Shown: one piece after another, positions 11,662 through 22,740 of the stretch
Position numbering within the stretch: position 1 is the stretch's first letter
Layout of the letters: each line of letters begins with the position of its first letter
NCBI GenBank assembly: GCA_011109175.1
Contig: RDEW01000026.1
Span: 637,695-701,694 of the forward strand
Direction: 5' to 3'
DNA: 64,000 nucleotides
Source of the DNA: Dicyema japonicum
Taxonomy: Eukaryota; Dicyemida; Rhombozoa; Dicyemidae
Translations under genes and position numbers: made by a program
The notes under the pieces: generated by a model
Database searches by the model: none
What the model saw: only the letters and a program-made list of their open reading frames with translations
What the model was told of the DNA's origin: nothing

Positions 11662-12015
11662 AGAAAACGTAAAAGACCAAATGCAAACCCCAAAGAATTC
11701 TACGCTTATGGATTTTTTTAGACTTTGTACACAAGATACATTTGCAAAAACATTATTATATTGTGAAATTCCTAGATACTAGACATGGGAAACTACCGGT
11801 AAGAAATTCAAACGAAGAATAAGAGGAGAACCAGTGAATGGATATCCAGGGATTGTAAGTAGTGATGCATTGGGCAGGGTGTACACAGTTCACCCTAATA
11901 ACTCCGAATGTTATTGTGTTAGGTTACTTCTGCATACCATCCGAGGACCGAAATCTTTTACTGATTTAAAGACAGTCGATGGAGTAATCTACGCAACATA
12001 TAGATAAGCCTGTTT

Positions 12016-13517
12016 TAAATTGGGACTTTTAGAAGATGACAAAAGCTTGGACGACGCATTGACCGAAGCTGGGATTTTCAATATGCCATCACATATTAGA
12101 TATTTATTTACATTGATGTTGGCATATTGTAATATATCAAATCCTCTACAACTTTGGGAGAAACATAAAGAAATAATGTGTGAAGATATATTAAAGAGGG
12201 ACACAAAAATAGATTCTAACGAGGACATTTTTAATGAAGGATTACTAATCATTAATAGATTATCGAATCAGGTGATTGGGAAAAATCTAAATGAGTACGG
12301 ATTTACCGGTAACAGTCAAAATACTGCAAAAAATTTGGAATGTGAAAAATATAATTTAGAAGAACTACATCAAATAATAAAAGAAAGGGAACAGAATTTA
12401 TTGGAAGGTCAGTCAAGAATCTCACTGAAATAAACAGAAATATTGAAGAAAATGATGGAAAGATATTTTTTTATAGATGCACCAGGAAGTACAGGTAAGA
12501 CATATTTGTTAAATCTATTGTTAGCAAAGGCTAGATGCAATCATAAAATAGCCATAGCAGTTGCATCTACAGGTATTGCGGCTACGCTTTTAGATGGTGG
12601 TCGAATAGCGCATTTAATGTTCAAACTACTATTAAATCTAGCAAGAGATATGGACCCAGTTTGTAGCATTAAAGGAAATTCACTTATTGGGACTATTATA
12701 CGTGATTGTGATCTAATAGTATGGGATGAGTGTACAATGGTAAGTAAAGAGCATTTGAAGCAGTTGATAAAACTTTTCGCGACATAAAACACTCTGATAT
12801 ACCGTTTGGTGGAGCGGTATTAGTATTAGCAGGTGATTTTAGACGGACACTGCCTATTATTCATAGAGGAACACCAGCAGATGAATTAAATGCATGTCTA
12901 AAATCATCGTATTTGTGGTCTTTTGTAAAAAAGGTAAGTTTAGATGTAAATATTCGACCACAAAACAAGTCAGAATTAAATTAACCGGGTTGGAACGTAT
13001 TTATAAATCTGTCGATGTAATTATGGATCAAGAATCAGTATGTGAATATCCTGTGGAATTTTTAAATTCTTTAGAACCGTCAGGGATGCCTCATCATACT
13101 TTAAAATTAAAAGTAGGAGCGCCAGTTGTTCTATTACGAAATTTAGAATCTCCAAGGTTATGTAGTGGTACAAGATTGGTAGTAAGAAATTTGATGTTTA
13201 ATATTATAGAAGCATCGATATTAACGGGGCGAAATAAAGGAGAAGACGTTTATATTCCAAGAATTCCGATAATTTCAGATGAATTACCATTTAGATTTAA
13301 GAGACTACAATTTCAATTGAAATTGAGTTTCGCAATGACAATCAACAAATCACAGGGACAAACTCTTAAAGTAGTAGGTTTATATTTAGCAAGTGAATGT
13401 TTTGCACATGGACAGTTATATGTAGGTTGTTCTAGAGTAGGTGAACGAGAAAACCTATTCATATACACAAAGGACGGTCGTACAAGCAATGTTGTATATC
13501 AACAAGCATTACAATAA
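12016..13517 (+). pseudogene. Helitron Pif1-like helicase part
   Basis: Superfamily 1B helicase fused to Rep in Helitrons. Frames: 12020-12433 (LGLLEDDKSLDDAL, HIRYLFTLMLAYCNISNP), 12443-12787 (Walker A DAPGSTGKTYLLNLLL, AVASTGIAATLLDGGRIAH, Walker B DLIVWDECTMVSKEHL) and 12894-13517 (YPVEFLNSLEPSGMPHHTL, LKVGAPVVLLRNLES, FAMTINKSQGQTLK, GQLYVGCSRVGE). Between NIRPQNKSELN (about 12950-12980) and the YPVEFLNSL frame roughly a hundred residues usual for the family are missing, so this copy cannot make an active helicase. Confidence 0.85.
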
Positions 13518-13623
13518 GATAATTGATAATTTTTACTATAACAATCAGTTTTTTAATAAAAATAGTTTAATTCGTTAAATATAATTCACTAAGGAAAAAA
13601 CTTATCTCCGCAGGAGCGAAATG

Positions 13624-13635
13624 GGAGTGAACTCC
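13624..13635. other. Small perfect hairpin near the Helitron 3' side
   Basis: GGAGT, a GA loop, ACTCC. Helitrons carry a short hairpin just before a CTRR end. CTAA occurs at about 13657-13660, but it is farther from the stem than usual and is not followed by T. Candidate terminus only. Confidence 0.2.
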
Positions 13636-13689
13636 GAAGGTGGGAACAAAATTAATCTAAACGATTTAATTACTTCTATGGATTTGAGT

Positions 13690-13830
13690 TTCAACTCAAT
13701 ATCTTCAACAAAAAAAATCACAACTTGTAGCCTTTCTCCTATAATATGTTCCTTCTTCGTCAAAAATAAAATTTATAGCTATTTTCGTTAAACGATCTCT
13801 TTCCTGTCTTAAGATGTTTAACTCTTCCTT
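13690..13830 (-). other. Short coiled-coil reading frame, unassigned
   Basis: The minus strand is open for about 45 codons reading KEIKEELNILRQERDRLTKI then FDEEGTYYRRKATSC, ending in TGA. It has no clear start and no family assignment. It sits between the Helitron and R4-B, next to an (ATT)n tract at 13858-13873, and could be the remains of a LINE first ORF. Confidence 0.2.
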
Positions 13831-14353
13831 AATTTCCTTTATTTTTTTTCAAGGTTTGTATTATTATTATTATTTGTTAAGCCGTTAGAAATCAATAATT
13901 TTTAATGAAAAATAAATCAATAAATTAATTAATTCTATCTTATAATGATTATTAATTACGACATTTGTTGTTGTGGTGTTGACATGTCCGTTTCTAATCC
14001 TATGGCCCTTCCTGCAAAATCAAATAAAGAAGATAGTATAGTAGAAGCAGGACCGTCGTCTGTGGGGCTGGATAATGTCACAAGAACTAATATCAACATC
14101 GTTGGGAATATTGGTGCCAAAACCAACTTGCATTCATTATCTGCCATTATTGAAGAGGTCACTTTGTCTCTGAAGCTGAGTGGGTATCTCAGATTTTTCT
14201 TGCCACGAAACATAGATTTGGAAGGATACCTAGAGGTGGCTTGAACCTCGTACTTAAAAAGTTCAATGAATAGTACTCCAAGAGTTCCACTCTATGTCAG
14301 CAAAAAAAGATGCTGAAAGCTGAAAATCGGAATAACAATGTAAAAGGAGGCGA

Positions 14354-14905
14354 ATGTTTCAAAGTGCAAATGATACTAATGTGGAAATTTCCACCTTCAG
14401 AAATTGCCTTGACGAACTAAAAGTACAAATTGAGAAAATTAAGTCAATTCCGAGGGATACTCGAAAACCAACACTAAAAATTCAGAGAAAGTATGTCAGA
14501 GTTAATGTTTTGTCGGGACTAAATTCTGCAATATATTATATTACGAAAGATAATCCGCCTCAAGATATCAATCAAATTACTGATATTCTATATGCTGTAC
14601 AGTGTGCTTATATGGCTTTAACTGCGAACGTTAAACCGCAAAGTACGTGGTTGGAGAACATTGAAAAGAAAATCTCAAAGCTGATGGCAGAACTAGAACT
14701 TGTCAATCGCTTTTCCAGACAAGCTCTCCCTGTGTATGAAAAACAAAAGGTTATGGATGTTCTTTGTGCCTATGGATACAAAAGGGCCAAAAAGGGGAGG
14801 TTGCCAGGATTGAGGCTCTACTATGTGACCTTGTCAGAATTAAGAAAAGCAAATAGCTGTACATCATTCGAGGAAGGACTTTCGCAAGGACAACTGTTGT
14901 TTTGA
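14354..14905 (+). pseudogene. R4-B N-terminal domain
   Basis: Open frame of 183 codons upstream of the polymerase. It holds DINQITDILYAVQCAYMAL, a block also present at 34490-34560 (SIDQISSIIYAGQTAYQTL) and in subfamily A at about 33290-33250 (SLGDISLVLYAAQITYEEL), so it is a conserved feature of these elements. Rich in charged residues, probably nucleic-acid binding, function not established. The frame runs out at 14903. Translation continues in another frame (CFELNRRRFYRNLS, about 14895-14940), so one indel lies near 14875. Confidence 0.7.
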
Positions 14906-14984
14906 ATTAAATCGAAGAAGATTTTATCGGAACCTATCAGCAAGCAATGAAGTAACGTTATATGGTTTCGATGATGAGGATTGT

Positions 14985-16097
14985 ATGTCGTTTTGGGAAA
15001 AAGTGTGGTCTAAAAGAAAAGAGATGAACGTGCCATATGACAGTGTGGGTAAAGTAAATACTGGTATTGAAGGCATGTTGCCAGAGTTCACAAATGAGTT
15101 TATCCTGGATGTTATTAAATGGCTCCCTGATTGGAAGGCGTGTGGATGCGATGGCTCATATAACTTCTTTATTAAGAAAATGGAATCTTTACATGGCTTT
15201 TTATGTACTGAGATTAACCGAATTATTAATGGGGAATATATGCCTGAAAGTTGGTTTTATACTGGAATAACCTATTTAATTCCTAAAAAGGATGATTGTG
15301 AGACTCCTAATGACTTACGTCCTATCACGTGTATGCCAACTTTATATAAACTTATTACCAAATGTGTTAATTCCAAACTCTCAGATTTTGTGGATTCGTT
15401 TGGGCTATTATCTGACAATCAGCTGGGAACGAGGAAACATTGTCAGGGCGCTAAGGAACAGGCCCTTATTAATCAATGCTTAAATAAGGAGTATGGAAAC
15501 GCCCTTTATTCTGCTTGGGTGGATGTGAAGAAGGCCTTTGATTCTGTTGACCATGAATTTTTATTTCATGTATTGGACTGCTCAGGAATACCCCGTTGGA
15601 TTGTTAACTTTGTAAAGACCATAGTCAAGAAGTGGACTGTAAATCTCCACTTAGATGGAAGAAGAATTGGTTCTGTAAAACTGGGACGTGGAATTCTGCA
15701 AGGAGATTCATTATCCCCTCAACTATTTGTTATGGTAATGGAACCCTTGAGCAGGACCCTTAACACTATGTTCCCAAGACTCCAAATTAATCAGGAGGAT
15801 CCTAATACACTGACTTATTCTACAAATCATTTGTTATTCATTGATGACCTAAAGATATTTGGGCTAAAAGAAGATACTGTTATTAAAATGATGAAAGTTG
15901 TTCGCGATTTCTTTTATGTTGCCGGCTTGGAGATGAATTCGGAAAAGTCACTTCTAATGTTAAATCGTTATCATGTTGTGAGACTCTGGAAGGAGTCAGT
16001 GGATATCGATATTTGGGTGTTTTTGAAGATGAGGGAAGTAATGTTCTTAAAAGCAAAGTTATGGAGTCCATACTTGAAAATGTTAAGAAGAGAATAA
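14985..16097 (+). pseudogene. R4-B reverse transcriptase
   Basis: 370-codon frame carrying a complete RT core: LPDWKACGCDGSYNFF, ITYLIPKKDD, DLRPITCMPTLYKLITK, QLGTRKHCQGAKEQALINQC, AWVDVKKAFDSVDHEF (first catalytic D in the family's DVKKAFDSVDH), RGILQGDSLSPQLFVMVMEP and TNHLLFIDDLKIF (catalytic DD in the IDDL form typical of R4/Dong). After about 15960 the frame drifts: the alternative frame gives GYRYLGVFEDEGS, so an indel lies near 15970-16000. It primes on nicked target DNA in these elements. Same order and motifs as 32948-31498 (-). Confidence 0.85.
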
Positions 16098-16254
16098 CCA
16101 TGCTTTCAAAAACAAAGTTAAATTCTGTGAACTTATTTCGTGCAATAAATGAATACGCAATGTCCCTAACTATTATATAGGATTAATTAATATTGAACCT
16201 TACGAATTTGATGATATTGACCAACAAATACGGCAACTGCTTACGTCACTCAAG

Positions 16255-17454
16255 TTGCACCTCAAACCTGCAAATAAAGAGAGGCTGTATTTGGACAGGA
16301 AGACTTTTGGAAGAGGACTTTCCTCGATTTCATTAAAGAGCGAATTAATACTTTTCCAGTTCCTTAAAAGTTTGGAAAAACAGTCGACTGTGTGTTTGCG
16401 AAGGTCGGGGATTCTGCGAGTAATAAAAACAAAAAAATGGCACTTGGCTACAATCGCAGGATTTCTTGCCTCTAAATATGCAATTGCCGACAGGGAAAGC
16501 ATGGATATTAAGTCCCTCAAGGACACTCAGAAAAAATATTTATTAAATAAAATTTATTGCAGAACACTACACTCAATTATGTTCAAATGTATTGATGAAA
16601 CAAATGTCGACCTATATACTTCCTCAGAATGGTTATCCAAAGGAAATAACGGCCCACGGAGCGAAGCATTGTACTGTCTTTTGCAAGATAGGAATTTGTT
16701 TTTTGCACACACGGGGTCATTATGCAACCATTGTAAAAAAAGCAAGAAAACTGTTGATCATTTGGCCACTCAGTGTGGAAAAATGCTAAATAGTGATTAT
16801 CTCCGAAGACATAATGAAGTGGTAAAGTGCATCCATCTTCATCTTTGTCGAATTTATGGAATCAAAAGAAGCAGGAAATTGAAAGGACATTCGGTTCAGT
16901 CAATATTGACGAATCAAAATGTCGAAATTAGAGTTGACTCGTCGATTTTGACAGAAACAAAAGTCCAATACAATAAACCTGATATTTTCGTGTATGACAA
17001 AATAAAGAAGGAAGTAACGTTAATTGAAGTGGGGATTACCTCACAAGACCGACTAAAGCAAGTTGAAGTTGAGAAACTTCACAAATATGACTTGCTAGCA
17101 AATGAACTTTCGCTGCTCTATGAATGCCAAGTGAAGATTATTCCAGTGGTTTTGACATGGGATGGAGTTGTCTCAAGATGCTTCAAGAATCATATGGATA
17201 AATTATCTATTGAAGAATCAACGAGGACTTACATCCAATCGGTTGTACTGAAGAGAACGCTCGAAAGTATGCTCATTGAACATAAGCATGGGATGAAGGT
17301 ATACGATGAAGAGTACGCCTCTGCTACCTCCCAACTTGTGGAACTGGCATGCCGTGAAGACAGCCCACTGGACTCAAACGGAGATATTTTGACTGAATCT
17401 GATGTGGAGATGCGGAGTAACAGGGAGGTTATGGCCACACTCTTCTTCTTCTAA
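16255..17454 (+). pseudogene. R4-B C-terminal zinc knuckle and restriction-like endonuclease
   Basis: 399-codon frame. It begins LHLKPANKERLYLDRKTFGR, has a zinc knuckle CNHCKKSKKTVDHLATQCG (about 16720-16780), then the nuclease: YNKPDIFVYDK with VTLIEVGITSQDRL and VEKLHKYDLLA (about 16970-17100), giving the spaced PD, E and K residues of the PD-(D/E)XK fold that nicks the target in R2/R4-type elements. The reading continues through VLTWDGVV and a conserved tail. The junction from the RT frame needs one more frameshift near 16170. Confidence 0.85.
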
Positions 17455-17500
17455 GAGAAGAAGAGGGATTACCAACAATCTGGATCAAAATACGCTTAAT

Positions 17501-18049
17501 TAATTAATTAGTTAATTTATTCGTTATTAGAGTTATACAACGAACAGAACGTAAGAAAACTAACAATTTGACGAGACACAGCTGTAATACACAATTTGAA
17601 TTGACATAGCAAAAATCATCAATGTAACTAAGAGAAATAGTATCCATTAAGTCAGGGGTGTCGAACTCATTTCCCTTGAGGGCCGCATTGACAAGCTGAT
17701 AGTCGGCTCGATATACTGGTTGTAGAGATGCTCCAATGCCAAAGCCGCATTGACAAGCTGATAGTCGGCTCGATATACTGGTTGTAGAGATGCTCCAAGA
17801 AGATAGCAAAATCATCAGAAAAAGTATTTAGTAACGTTTTTCTGTTTAATCGAAATTTTAATTAATATTAATGAAATTTATATTATCAAAAAATAAAATG
17901 ATGTAAATTACATTTTTTAATCTTGTGGATAATTTGACTAGTTTAAAACAATCTTTGTTTAGATATAAAACTTCAATTTTTCAAAAATTTAATGTTCAAT
18001 CATTAAAACGGAACGATTGCAGTTCCTCAGTAGAGTAGACCCTCAGTAG
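17501..18049. other. Spacer with hAT-like terminus, LINE fragment and tandem duplication
   Basis: CAGGGGTGTCGAACTCATTT at 17653 resembles the outer end of hAT transposons. The minus strand at 17736-17682 reads LEHLYNQYIEPTIS, a Jockey-like RT end. A 55-bp unit is duplicated at 17682-17736 and 17744-17798 (period 62). The rest, 17800-18049, is AT-rich and shows nothing. Confidence 0.45.
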
Positions 18050-19165
18050 TTATGCTCGAAGGTCTTCCGACGTGGATTGAAACGAATGAGTTGGAAGAAT
18101 ACCTTGGAACGATATTGGGAGAAAAATTTTGGTTGAAAGATTTGAAAAGCAGGGCATCAGACTATCTGTTGTCAAACTTACAATATCGGACAGAAATGAG
18201 GCTGAATCCCTTGTAAGATTTGGACTGATAATTTGATATCTGAAGATAAAAGCTGAATGGTTCAATAAACCAGAGATCCAATGTTTTCGTTGTCAACAAT
18301 TTGGCCATATTGACGTTTTTGCAAATATGTTGAAAGATGCCTTGTTTGTTCTGGGCCACATAGAGGATCGCAGTGTCCGGTTACAAACAATAATAAGTCG
18401 TGTGTGAATTGTGGTTCATCCTGCCACTTTGCCAATTATGGAGGATGCCCCAAGGCTGTTAAAGCTAACATAGCGAAGAAAAACAAAATTGACCAAAAAG
18501 GAAAGAATCGAATGGAAAATTATTTCTAAAACGAGAAAATGCCCATAATGGAGAAAGTGCAGTTTCCAAAATTGGAACGAATAAGAAATTAAAGTCAGAG
18601 TTTAGAATGTTTGGGCAGACTGGCTGGAATACGACATATAATAAGAAACCTTCTAAAAAGAAACAGTAGAAGCTTCAACACAGACAAGCAGTCTTGATGA
18701 GAGTGACCAGGCAGAAGCACCTGTTAGAAAAGTGACTTTTGGAGTTGCTACGCAGACTGTCGAGACTCACTCAAACATCTTGTCTGAAAATGAAGAAGTA
18801 GTAGCTTCCAACTCGATTCTTGACAAGTTGGAGAAAAGCATTAAAGATATGACTAGAACAAAAAAGGATTCTAAATTTTTACTAGATTTGGTGGCGCTCT
18901 TAAGAAGAGAGGGCAGCCACCAAAAAAACCAGAAGTAGTCAGGATAACCCTGATTAAAACGGGCCTCAGTGCTGGTTGCTCTAGCCAGCACGATCCAGAT
19001 GGATGTTCTAATTATAAACGAAACTAAATTAAAGAGAAGACCATTTAAAATTGATGGATACGACTCATTAGATACTTTTTTGGAAGACTGGTTCTTGTGC
19101 TGGAAAATGAACTTGAATTTACTACAAAATTTCTTTAAATACAAGACTACCCACGATCAATGAAG
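18050..19165 (+). mobile_element. LINE-I (I/R1/Jockey group) copy 1: gag-like ORF1 and start of endonuclease
   Basis: A gag-like nucleic-acid-binding protein with CCHC knuckles, as found in ORF1 of I, R1 and Jockey elements: PEIQCFRCQQFGHIDV (about 18270-18320), RCLVCSGPHRGSQC (about 18336-18376) and CVNCGSSCHFANYGGCP (about 18400-18452). The open frame 18732-18938 continues ORF1 with VEKSIKD-like charged sequence. Then VLVALASTIQMDVLIINETK with LKRRPFKIDGYDSL (about 18965-19070) is the start of an APE-type endonuclease, with the glutamate of NETKL. It is truncated near 19165 and has frameshifts. Sister copy at 37420-39910. Confidence 0.75.
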
Positions 19166-19294
19166 AAAATCTTTGTGAACTATTATATGAAGATCATTAA
19201 GTTTATGAATATTTTTTTGTAGTGCTGTAATAGACGGTACATGATAATTTAATTTAAGGAATAGTTTTTTTATATATTTTTTTTACAAAATAAT

Positions 19295-19500
19295 TTTTTA
19301 ACAAATGTCAGTTGAGGAAGCCTGTTGCGTGGATAGAGAACGAGTTCCCTCGGAGTATGGCTATTTCAATTTTTTGTCTTAGCCATAACCCTTCTCGTTA
19401 ATCCCTTTTCTTTCTGGCAAGCAATCCTCCAAGTTCTCGCAAGAACTCAGCCGTCATTGGACTAACGGCTCCGATGATTCGGTTTTTATATAACTATTCC
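19295..19500 (-). mobile_element. LINE-A 3' end fragment
   Basis: The minus strand is near-identical in order to 27545-27722 plus 30772-30800. It encodes SPMTAEFLRELGGLLARKKG, then a short 3' region with CTTCCTCAACTGACATTTG and an A-rich end. The comparison shows what the LINE-A 3' end looked like before LINE-C landed at 27723. Confidence 0.7.
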
Positions 19501-19735
19501 TTATTTTTTGAAGTGGAATATCATCATTTAAAAATGCTTTAACCAAAAAGATATCCAGTTTTCTTCTCTTTCATCAGAAAGAAAAACTTAAGTGGTTTGA
19601 TGTCTTTGTCTAGTTCTGTTTGATGTCTTTGTCCATTAAGATGTTGATCGATGTAGTATTGTTTAGATGATTTTACTATCTTAGAGCATTTTTGGCTAAA
19701 TCTCCTTTAGGTGTTATTGCGATATATACAGTAAA
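19501..19735 (-). other. Possible hAT transposase remnant
   Basis: The minus strand reads KRRKLDIFLVKAFLNDDIPL followed by QKIRNSYIK (about 19560-19480), resembling the LPF..IPL.K..N block of hAT/ZBED transposases. GTTTGATGTCTTTGTC is repeated 21 bp apart at about 19598 and 19619. Weak. Confidence 0.3.
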
Positions 19736-20060
19736 CTCTCTCAAATATGCCACTCTTAAATTTGCCAATTCTGAAATTTGCCAACAATTTTAAAAATTAT
19801 TTTTATTTTTTTAAATATTTTTAAAAATTTAAATAATTTAAAGCAAGCATGGGTCGGAATGTTCCTGTTGGAGGCGACAACAAATTTTTAATTGCTCAAA
19901 AAATGAAAATATTGCGGTATAAAGAAACCAATAAATCAGCTTCATGTCATACGATGTGCAACATATTTTCTTCTATTTAAAAAAGAGAATCTCAAACAGG
20001 ACAGTCAATGCAATATTAATGAATGCAGAATCTCTTTTTTTCAGTTAAAGAACAGAATTC
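19727..20060 (+). mobile_element. pogo-like 5' end fragment
   Basis: TACAGTAAACTCTCTCAAAT at 19727 matches the style of the odd left end at 50992 (TACAGTAAAACCTCTCGAAT) and the CAGT start of pogo termini. Shortly after, MGRNVPVGGDNKFLIAQKMK could be the start of a helix-turn-helix domain. No right end was recognised before the hAT remnant. Confidence 0.35.
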
Positions 20061-20099
20061 CTAAACTAACCATGGTCCCATAACGATACATTTGTGATT

Positions 20100-20410
20100 C
20101 GATGACTACGAGTCCAGCACTTTTGATGTCCTTTACCTCCTACACAAGGAGGTATAGCATGAGATTTTCTGTTTCTGGGCTAAAATTTATCAAATCAGAC
20201 CTTCGAGCTTCCATGAAGGAAGACCTGGTCGAAGCTATATTATTTCTAAAAAATAATAGTCAAACTTTCTTTTCTAAATGTTTTTTTTTCTGTTATTCTT
20301 ACAACGTCTGAATTTTTTATACAATAACAGAGTCAAAACGAAGTCTGAGTCGAATAAATAATATTTGAGGAGTCGGAGTCGTGCTATATTTTACCGACTC
20401 CACACCCTAA
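20100..20410 (+). mobile_element. hAT transposase C-terminal dimerisation remnant and terminus
   Basis: The plus strand reads RFSVSGLKFIKSDLRASMKE then DLVEAILFLKNN (about 20160-20265), the C-terminal hAT dimerisation block (FS..G.....RA.....VEA..FLK.N). At 20355-20410 GAGTCGGAGTCG, then ACCGACTCCACACCCTA, has the form of a hAT right end. Only the 3' part survives. Confidence 0.55.
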
Positions 20411-20429
20411 TAATGAATATCTATTCTTT

Positions 20430-21480
20430 TGATCTGGAATAGTAATCCCAATCCAGAAACCAAACAAGCAATTGACCCATTGGAAAACCTACGATTGATA
20501 ATCTTTTTCAATACTCTACGTAAAATTTTGGCATTGGTTACACTGATCGCGTCAAGGATCTAGTGAACGACTATCTCGCACCAAGTCATAGTGGATTCAG
20601 GGCAGGGAGATCAATAACTTTATAGTAAGGACCCACATGTGCTGTCTGTTAATCAAAGGTACCAAAACACAACTACAAACCTTGGCAGAGACTTATCGAG
20701 GGCCTACGACACAGTGCTTCGAGGTCTACTATTGAAGACAGTGGAAGGATTTCTGGACTCTGACTCTGTGAAAATGATAAGAGCTCTCCTATCAAACACG
20801 AGCTTGAGTTCGAATTGGCAAAACTGCGTAAAGAGAATTCCTATATAATGTGGGTATTCCTCAAGGGGAATCCTCTGTCCTTTTCTATTTATCATATACT
20901 TGGAAACGGCGCTACCTGATCGAAGATTTTATGAAAGTAACATAGAAGAATCCTTTTATGCTGATGAATTCAACTTCATATCGAGAGATAAATCATTCTT
21001 ATTCACCTATCGGAAGTAGATCCTAATAAACTCAAAAATGGTAACTAACCATAATCATTCCAGTTAAGGCTATAAAATACCTTTGTTAAACCGGTCCTGC
21101 TATATAATTAATCAGCGTGAGCAATGTTCAAGGTTGGAGAACAGAAGATAGACTTCTTTCATTGAATGTAGTTGAGGAGAATCGATTTAAATTGGCCAAG
21201 AAAAATAAGCAAGAAAGCTTTATATAATGTTTGTTGCTCCCTTGAGTCTCGAGATCACTGATTTGAGATGGAGGTTTTTCGACATATAATGAGAATGAAA
21301 ATAGATCCCACAACTAATATAGCGATGGAGGAGTATTTCGTTGAGACTTGATCATTTTCTGTGGGTGCCCGCGAATTACACTCCTAAGTATGCCAAAATG
21401 AAATGAGGAGAACATCTGGACGACTTGAGAGAGTTACGCATGACCGCGAAAGGTGGAATCGCTTAGTTTAATAGTTTATA
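20430..21480 (+). mobile_element. LINE-C-like RT and C-terminal domain, degenerate
   Basis: Readings: VIPIQKPNK, HSGFRAGRSITL (about 20588-20625), DLSRAYDTVLRGLLLK (20695-20740; catalytic D in DLSRAYD, compare DMSRAFDSV at 28953-27766), SFYADEFNFISRDKS (about 20950-20995; YADD altered to YADE), then LEITDLRWRFFRH and PRITLLSM (about 21235-21400) and ELRMTAKGGI. The order is that of LINE-C, with many frameshifts. Confidence 0.65.
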
Positions 21481-21845
21481 ACGCCTAAGAATGAAATTAT
21501 AACCATTATGGATTTAATAATGTCTTGACATCTCAAAGACTTTTGATAGGGTAAGCCACGATAACGTAATTCTCTATTTCGGAGAGGAAGCCCTGGAGAT
21601 CTTGTATAATGGATAAAGTAATACTCAAAAAGATTCCTAGAGTTTACCAAATGAAATACTGAGGGTTCTACTCTCAGCCAACTATTATTTAACTGATGGG
21701 TTTTTATGACGTTTTGATTATCTCCTTAAAGTTAAAAATAGTATTTCAAATCAAATTTGTGTATTTTAGTGCTAATAAAACAATATCTTTAATAAAATGT
21801 CGCCTAGGTAAACTAATTGGAAATTTTATATTTTAAATGTTACAA
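21481..21845. other. AT-rich spacer, nothing seen
   Basis: No element terminus or convincing reading. It separates the LINE-C remnant from the stop codon of the minus-strand host gene. Confidence 0.5.
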
Positions 21846-22725
21846 TCATGGCAATTCCTTAATTGAAAAATCATTTAAGCTAATTTCATCCTTTATAAGT
21901 TTCCTCTCTATATCTAGACATATTCAATTAACTGTACTTTTTAATAAAAATTCACAATATCTTAGTTTTTTCATGACTTCTTTAAGGATAAAGTTTGACC
22001 CCTTGTTTTTTTGGGTTTCCCTAATTTGAAATTCCTCATATTCGATCATTTTATTATTGCTGAAATCATAAATAATATTTTACAGAATTTTAAAGGTTAA
22101 AGACTGAGAGAGAGCAATCAATCGCTCCGTGAGCGTCCTCAATGAATCTGCTTGTAAACAACATGAAAAAGTATGATTTGACTATAATTAGAACGTATAA
22201 AACTGATATATGCGATCTTTTATCAGAATACATATTCTGGTCCTCAAATCCGAAAGATTCATTTACGATATTATCAACACTTTTAAAACTATCCCGTAAT
22301 CCACTTTTCCCACTTTTATAAACAATATTTTTTGATCTTCCATTATGTTTATCAATTTTATATTTTTGCCAAATTTCATTGATTTTTGTTTGATAATCTC
22401 TTTCTTTCACATTTAATGAATCTTTCATTTCATCAATTCTTTTCTGGTTTTGTCGATCAGTTGAAATTTTACTAAATTTTTAAATATTTAAAAACTCATC
22501 TGTTTTAGTTTGTACAATACTTTTGTTGTTCATTGCATTATTCAAATTATTAAGAACATTGGCTGTTTGGTCAAATAAATATTTAATTTCCTTTATGTCT
22601 GAATGGGGGGTATTTTTCAAATCATCTTTATATTTTTTATTCTCATTGGTGGAGAAAAAGTTTTTCAGTTTCTTGAATTTACAATCTGATTTATTAAAAA
22701 TTTTAATAATACTTATTGGTGACAT
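21846..22725 (-). CDS. Five-exon host gene with four 22-24 nt introns; unrecognised 261-aa protein
   Basis: Start ATG at 22725-22723, stop TGA at 21848-21846. Exons 22725-22496, 22471-22204, 22181-22084, 22059-21938 and 21913-21846 join in frame to 262 codons. The introns are 24, 22, 24 and 24 nt, all beginning GT and ending AG. The second contains TTCTAAT, which may serve as a branch point. Unspliced, the frame meets stops at 22480-22482 and 22090-22092. The product is rich in Lys, Asn, Glu and Ile, with stretches likely to be helical or coiled-coil (for example DRQNQKRIDEMKDSL and RTLTERLIALSQSL). It has no signal peptide, membrane span or family motif I know. It matches none of the window's elements. 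The second and third intron borders are less certain than the others. Confidence 0.6.
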
Positions 22726-22740
22726 TAAAGTTTATTAGTA

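Larger units (their letters stand above)
9250..13550 (+). mobile_element. Helitron, internally deleted and frameshifted
   Basis: Rolling-circle transposon carrying a Rep/helicase gene broken into several frames. In order: charged 23-residue repeats (9325-9590), N-terminal Helitron domain (9600-10900), HUH nuclease with GLPHAHILI (about 11025-11050) and the two-tyrosine box KYACKYINKG (about 11450-11480), a linker, then a Pif1-like helicase with Walker A (about 12475-12505), Walker B (about 12715-12735) and C-terminal helicase motifs (13320-13470). The helicase lacks a central block near 12980. Exact ends are not certain. The left end may lie close to 9150, where a pogo copy breaks off. See the separate entries for the two enzymatic parts. 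Confidence 0.85.
13940..17500 (+). mobile_element. R4/Dong-like LINE, subfamily B, best-preserved copy
   Basis: One element of about 3.5 kb in the order N-terminal domain, RT, zinc knuckle, restriction-like endonuclease. A few frameshifts and hardly any in-frame stops, so it died recently compared with its neighbours. The extreme N-terminal part (13945-14360) reads in two frames and matches the minus-strand copy at 50133-49990 (FGRI then GG..L....FN). The upstream flank holds (ATT)n at 13858-13873. Dong elements are known for TAA-repeat targets, which may be relevant. Its 3' end is near 17500, in an AATT-rich tract. Confidence 0.85.

Noticed and set aside
13624-13660. Helitron 3' terminus
   Set aside because: Hairpin and CTAA are present, but the spacing and following base are wrong for a typical end. 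Kept only as a low-confidence feature.
22090-22200. Membrane span in the unspliced reading of the five-exon gene
   Set aside because: The hydrophobic stretch exists only if the 22-nt interval 22182-22203 is kept. Splicing gives a longer frame that continues through two further introns.
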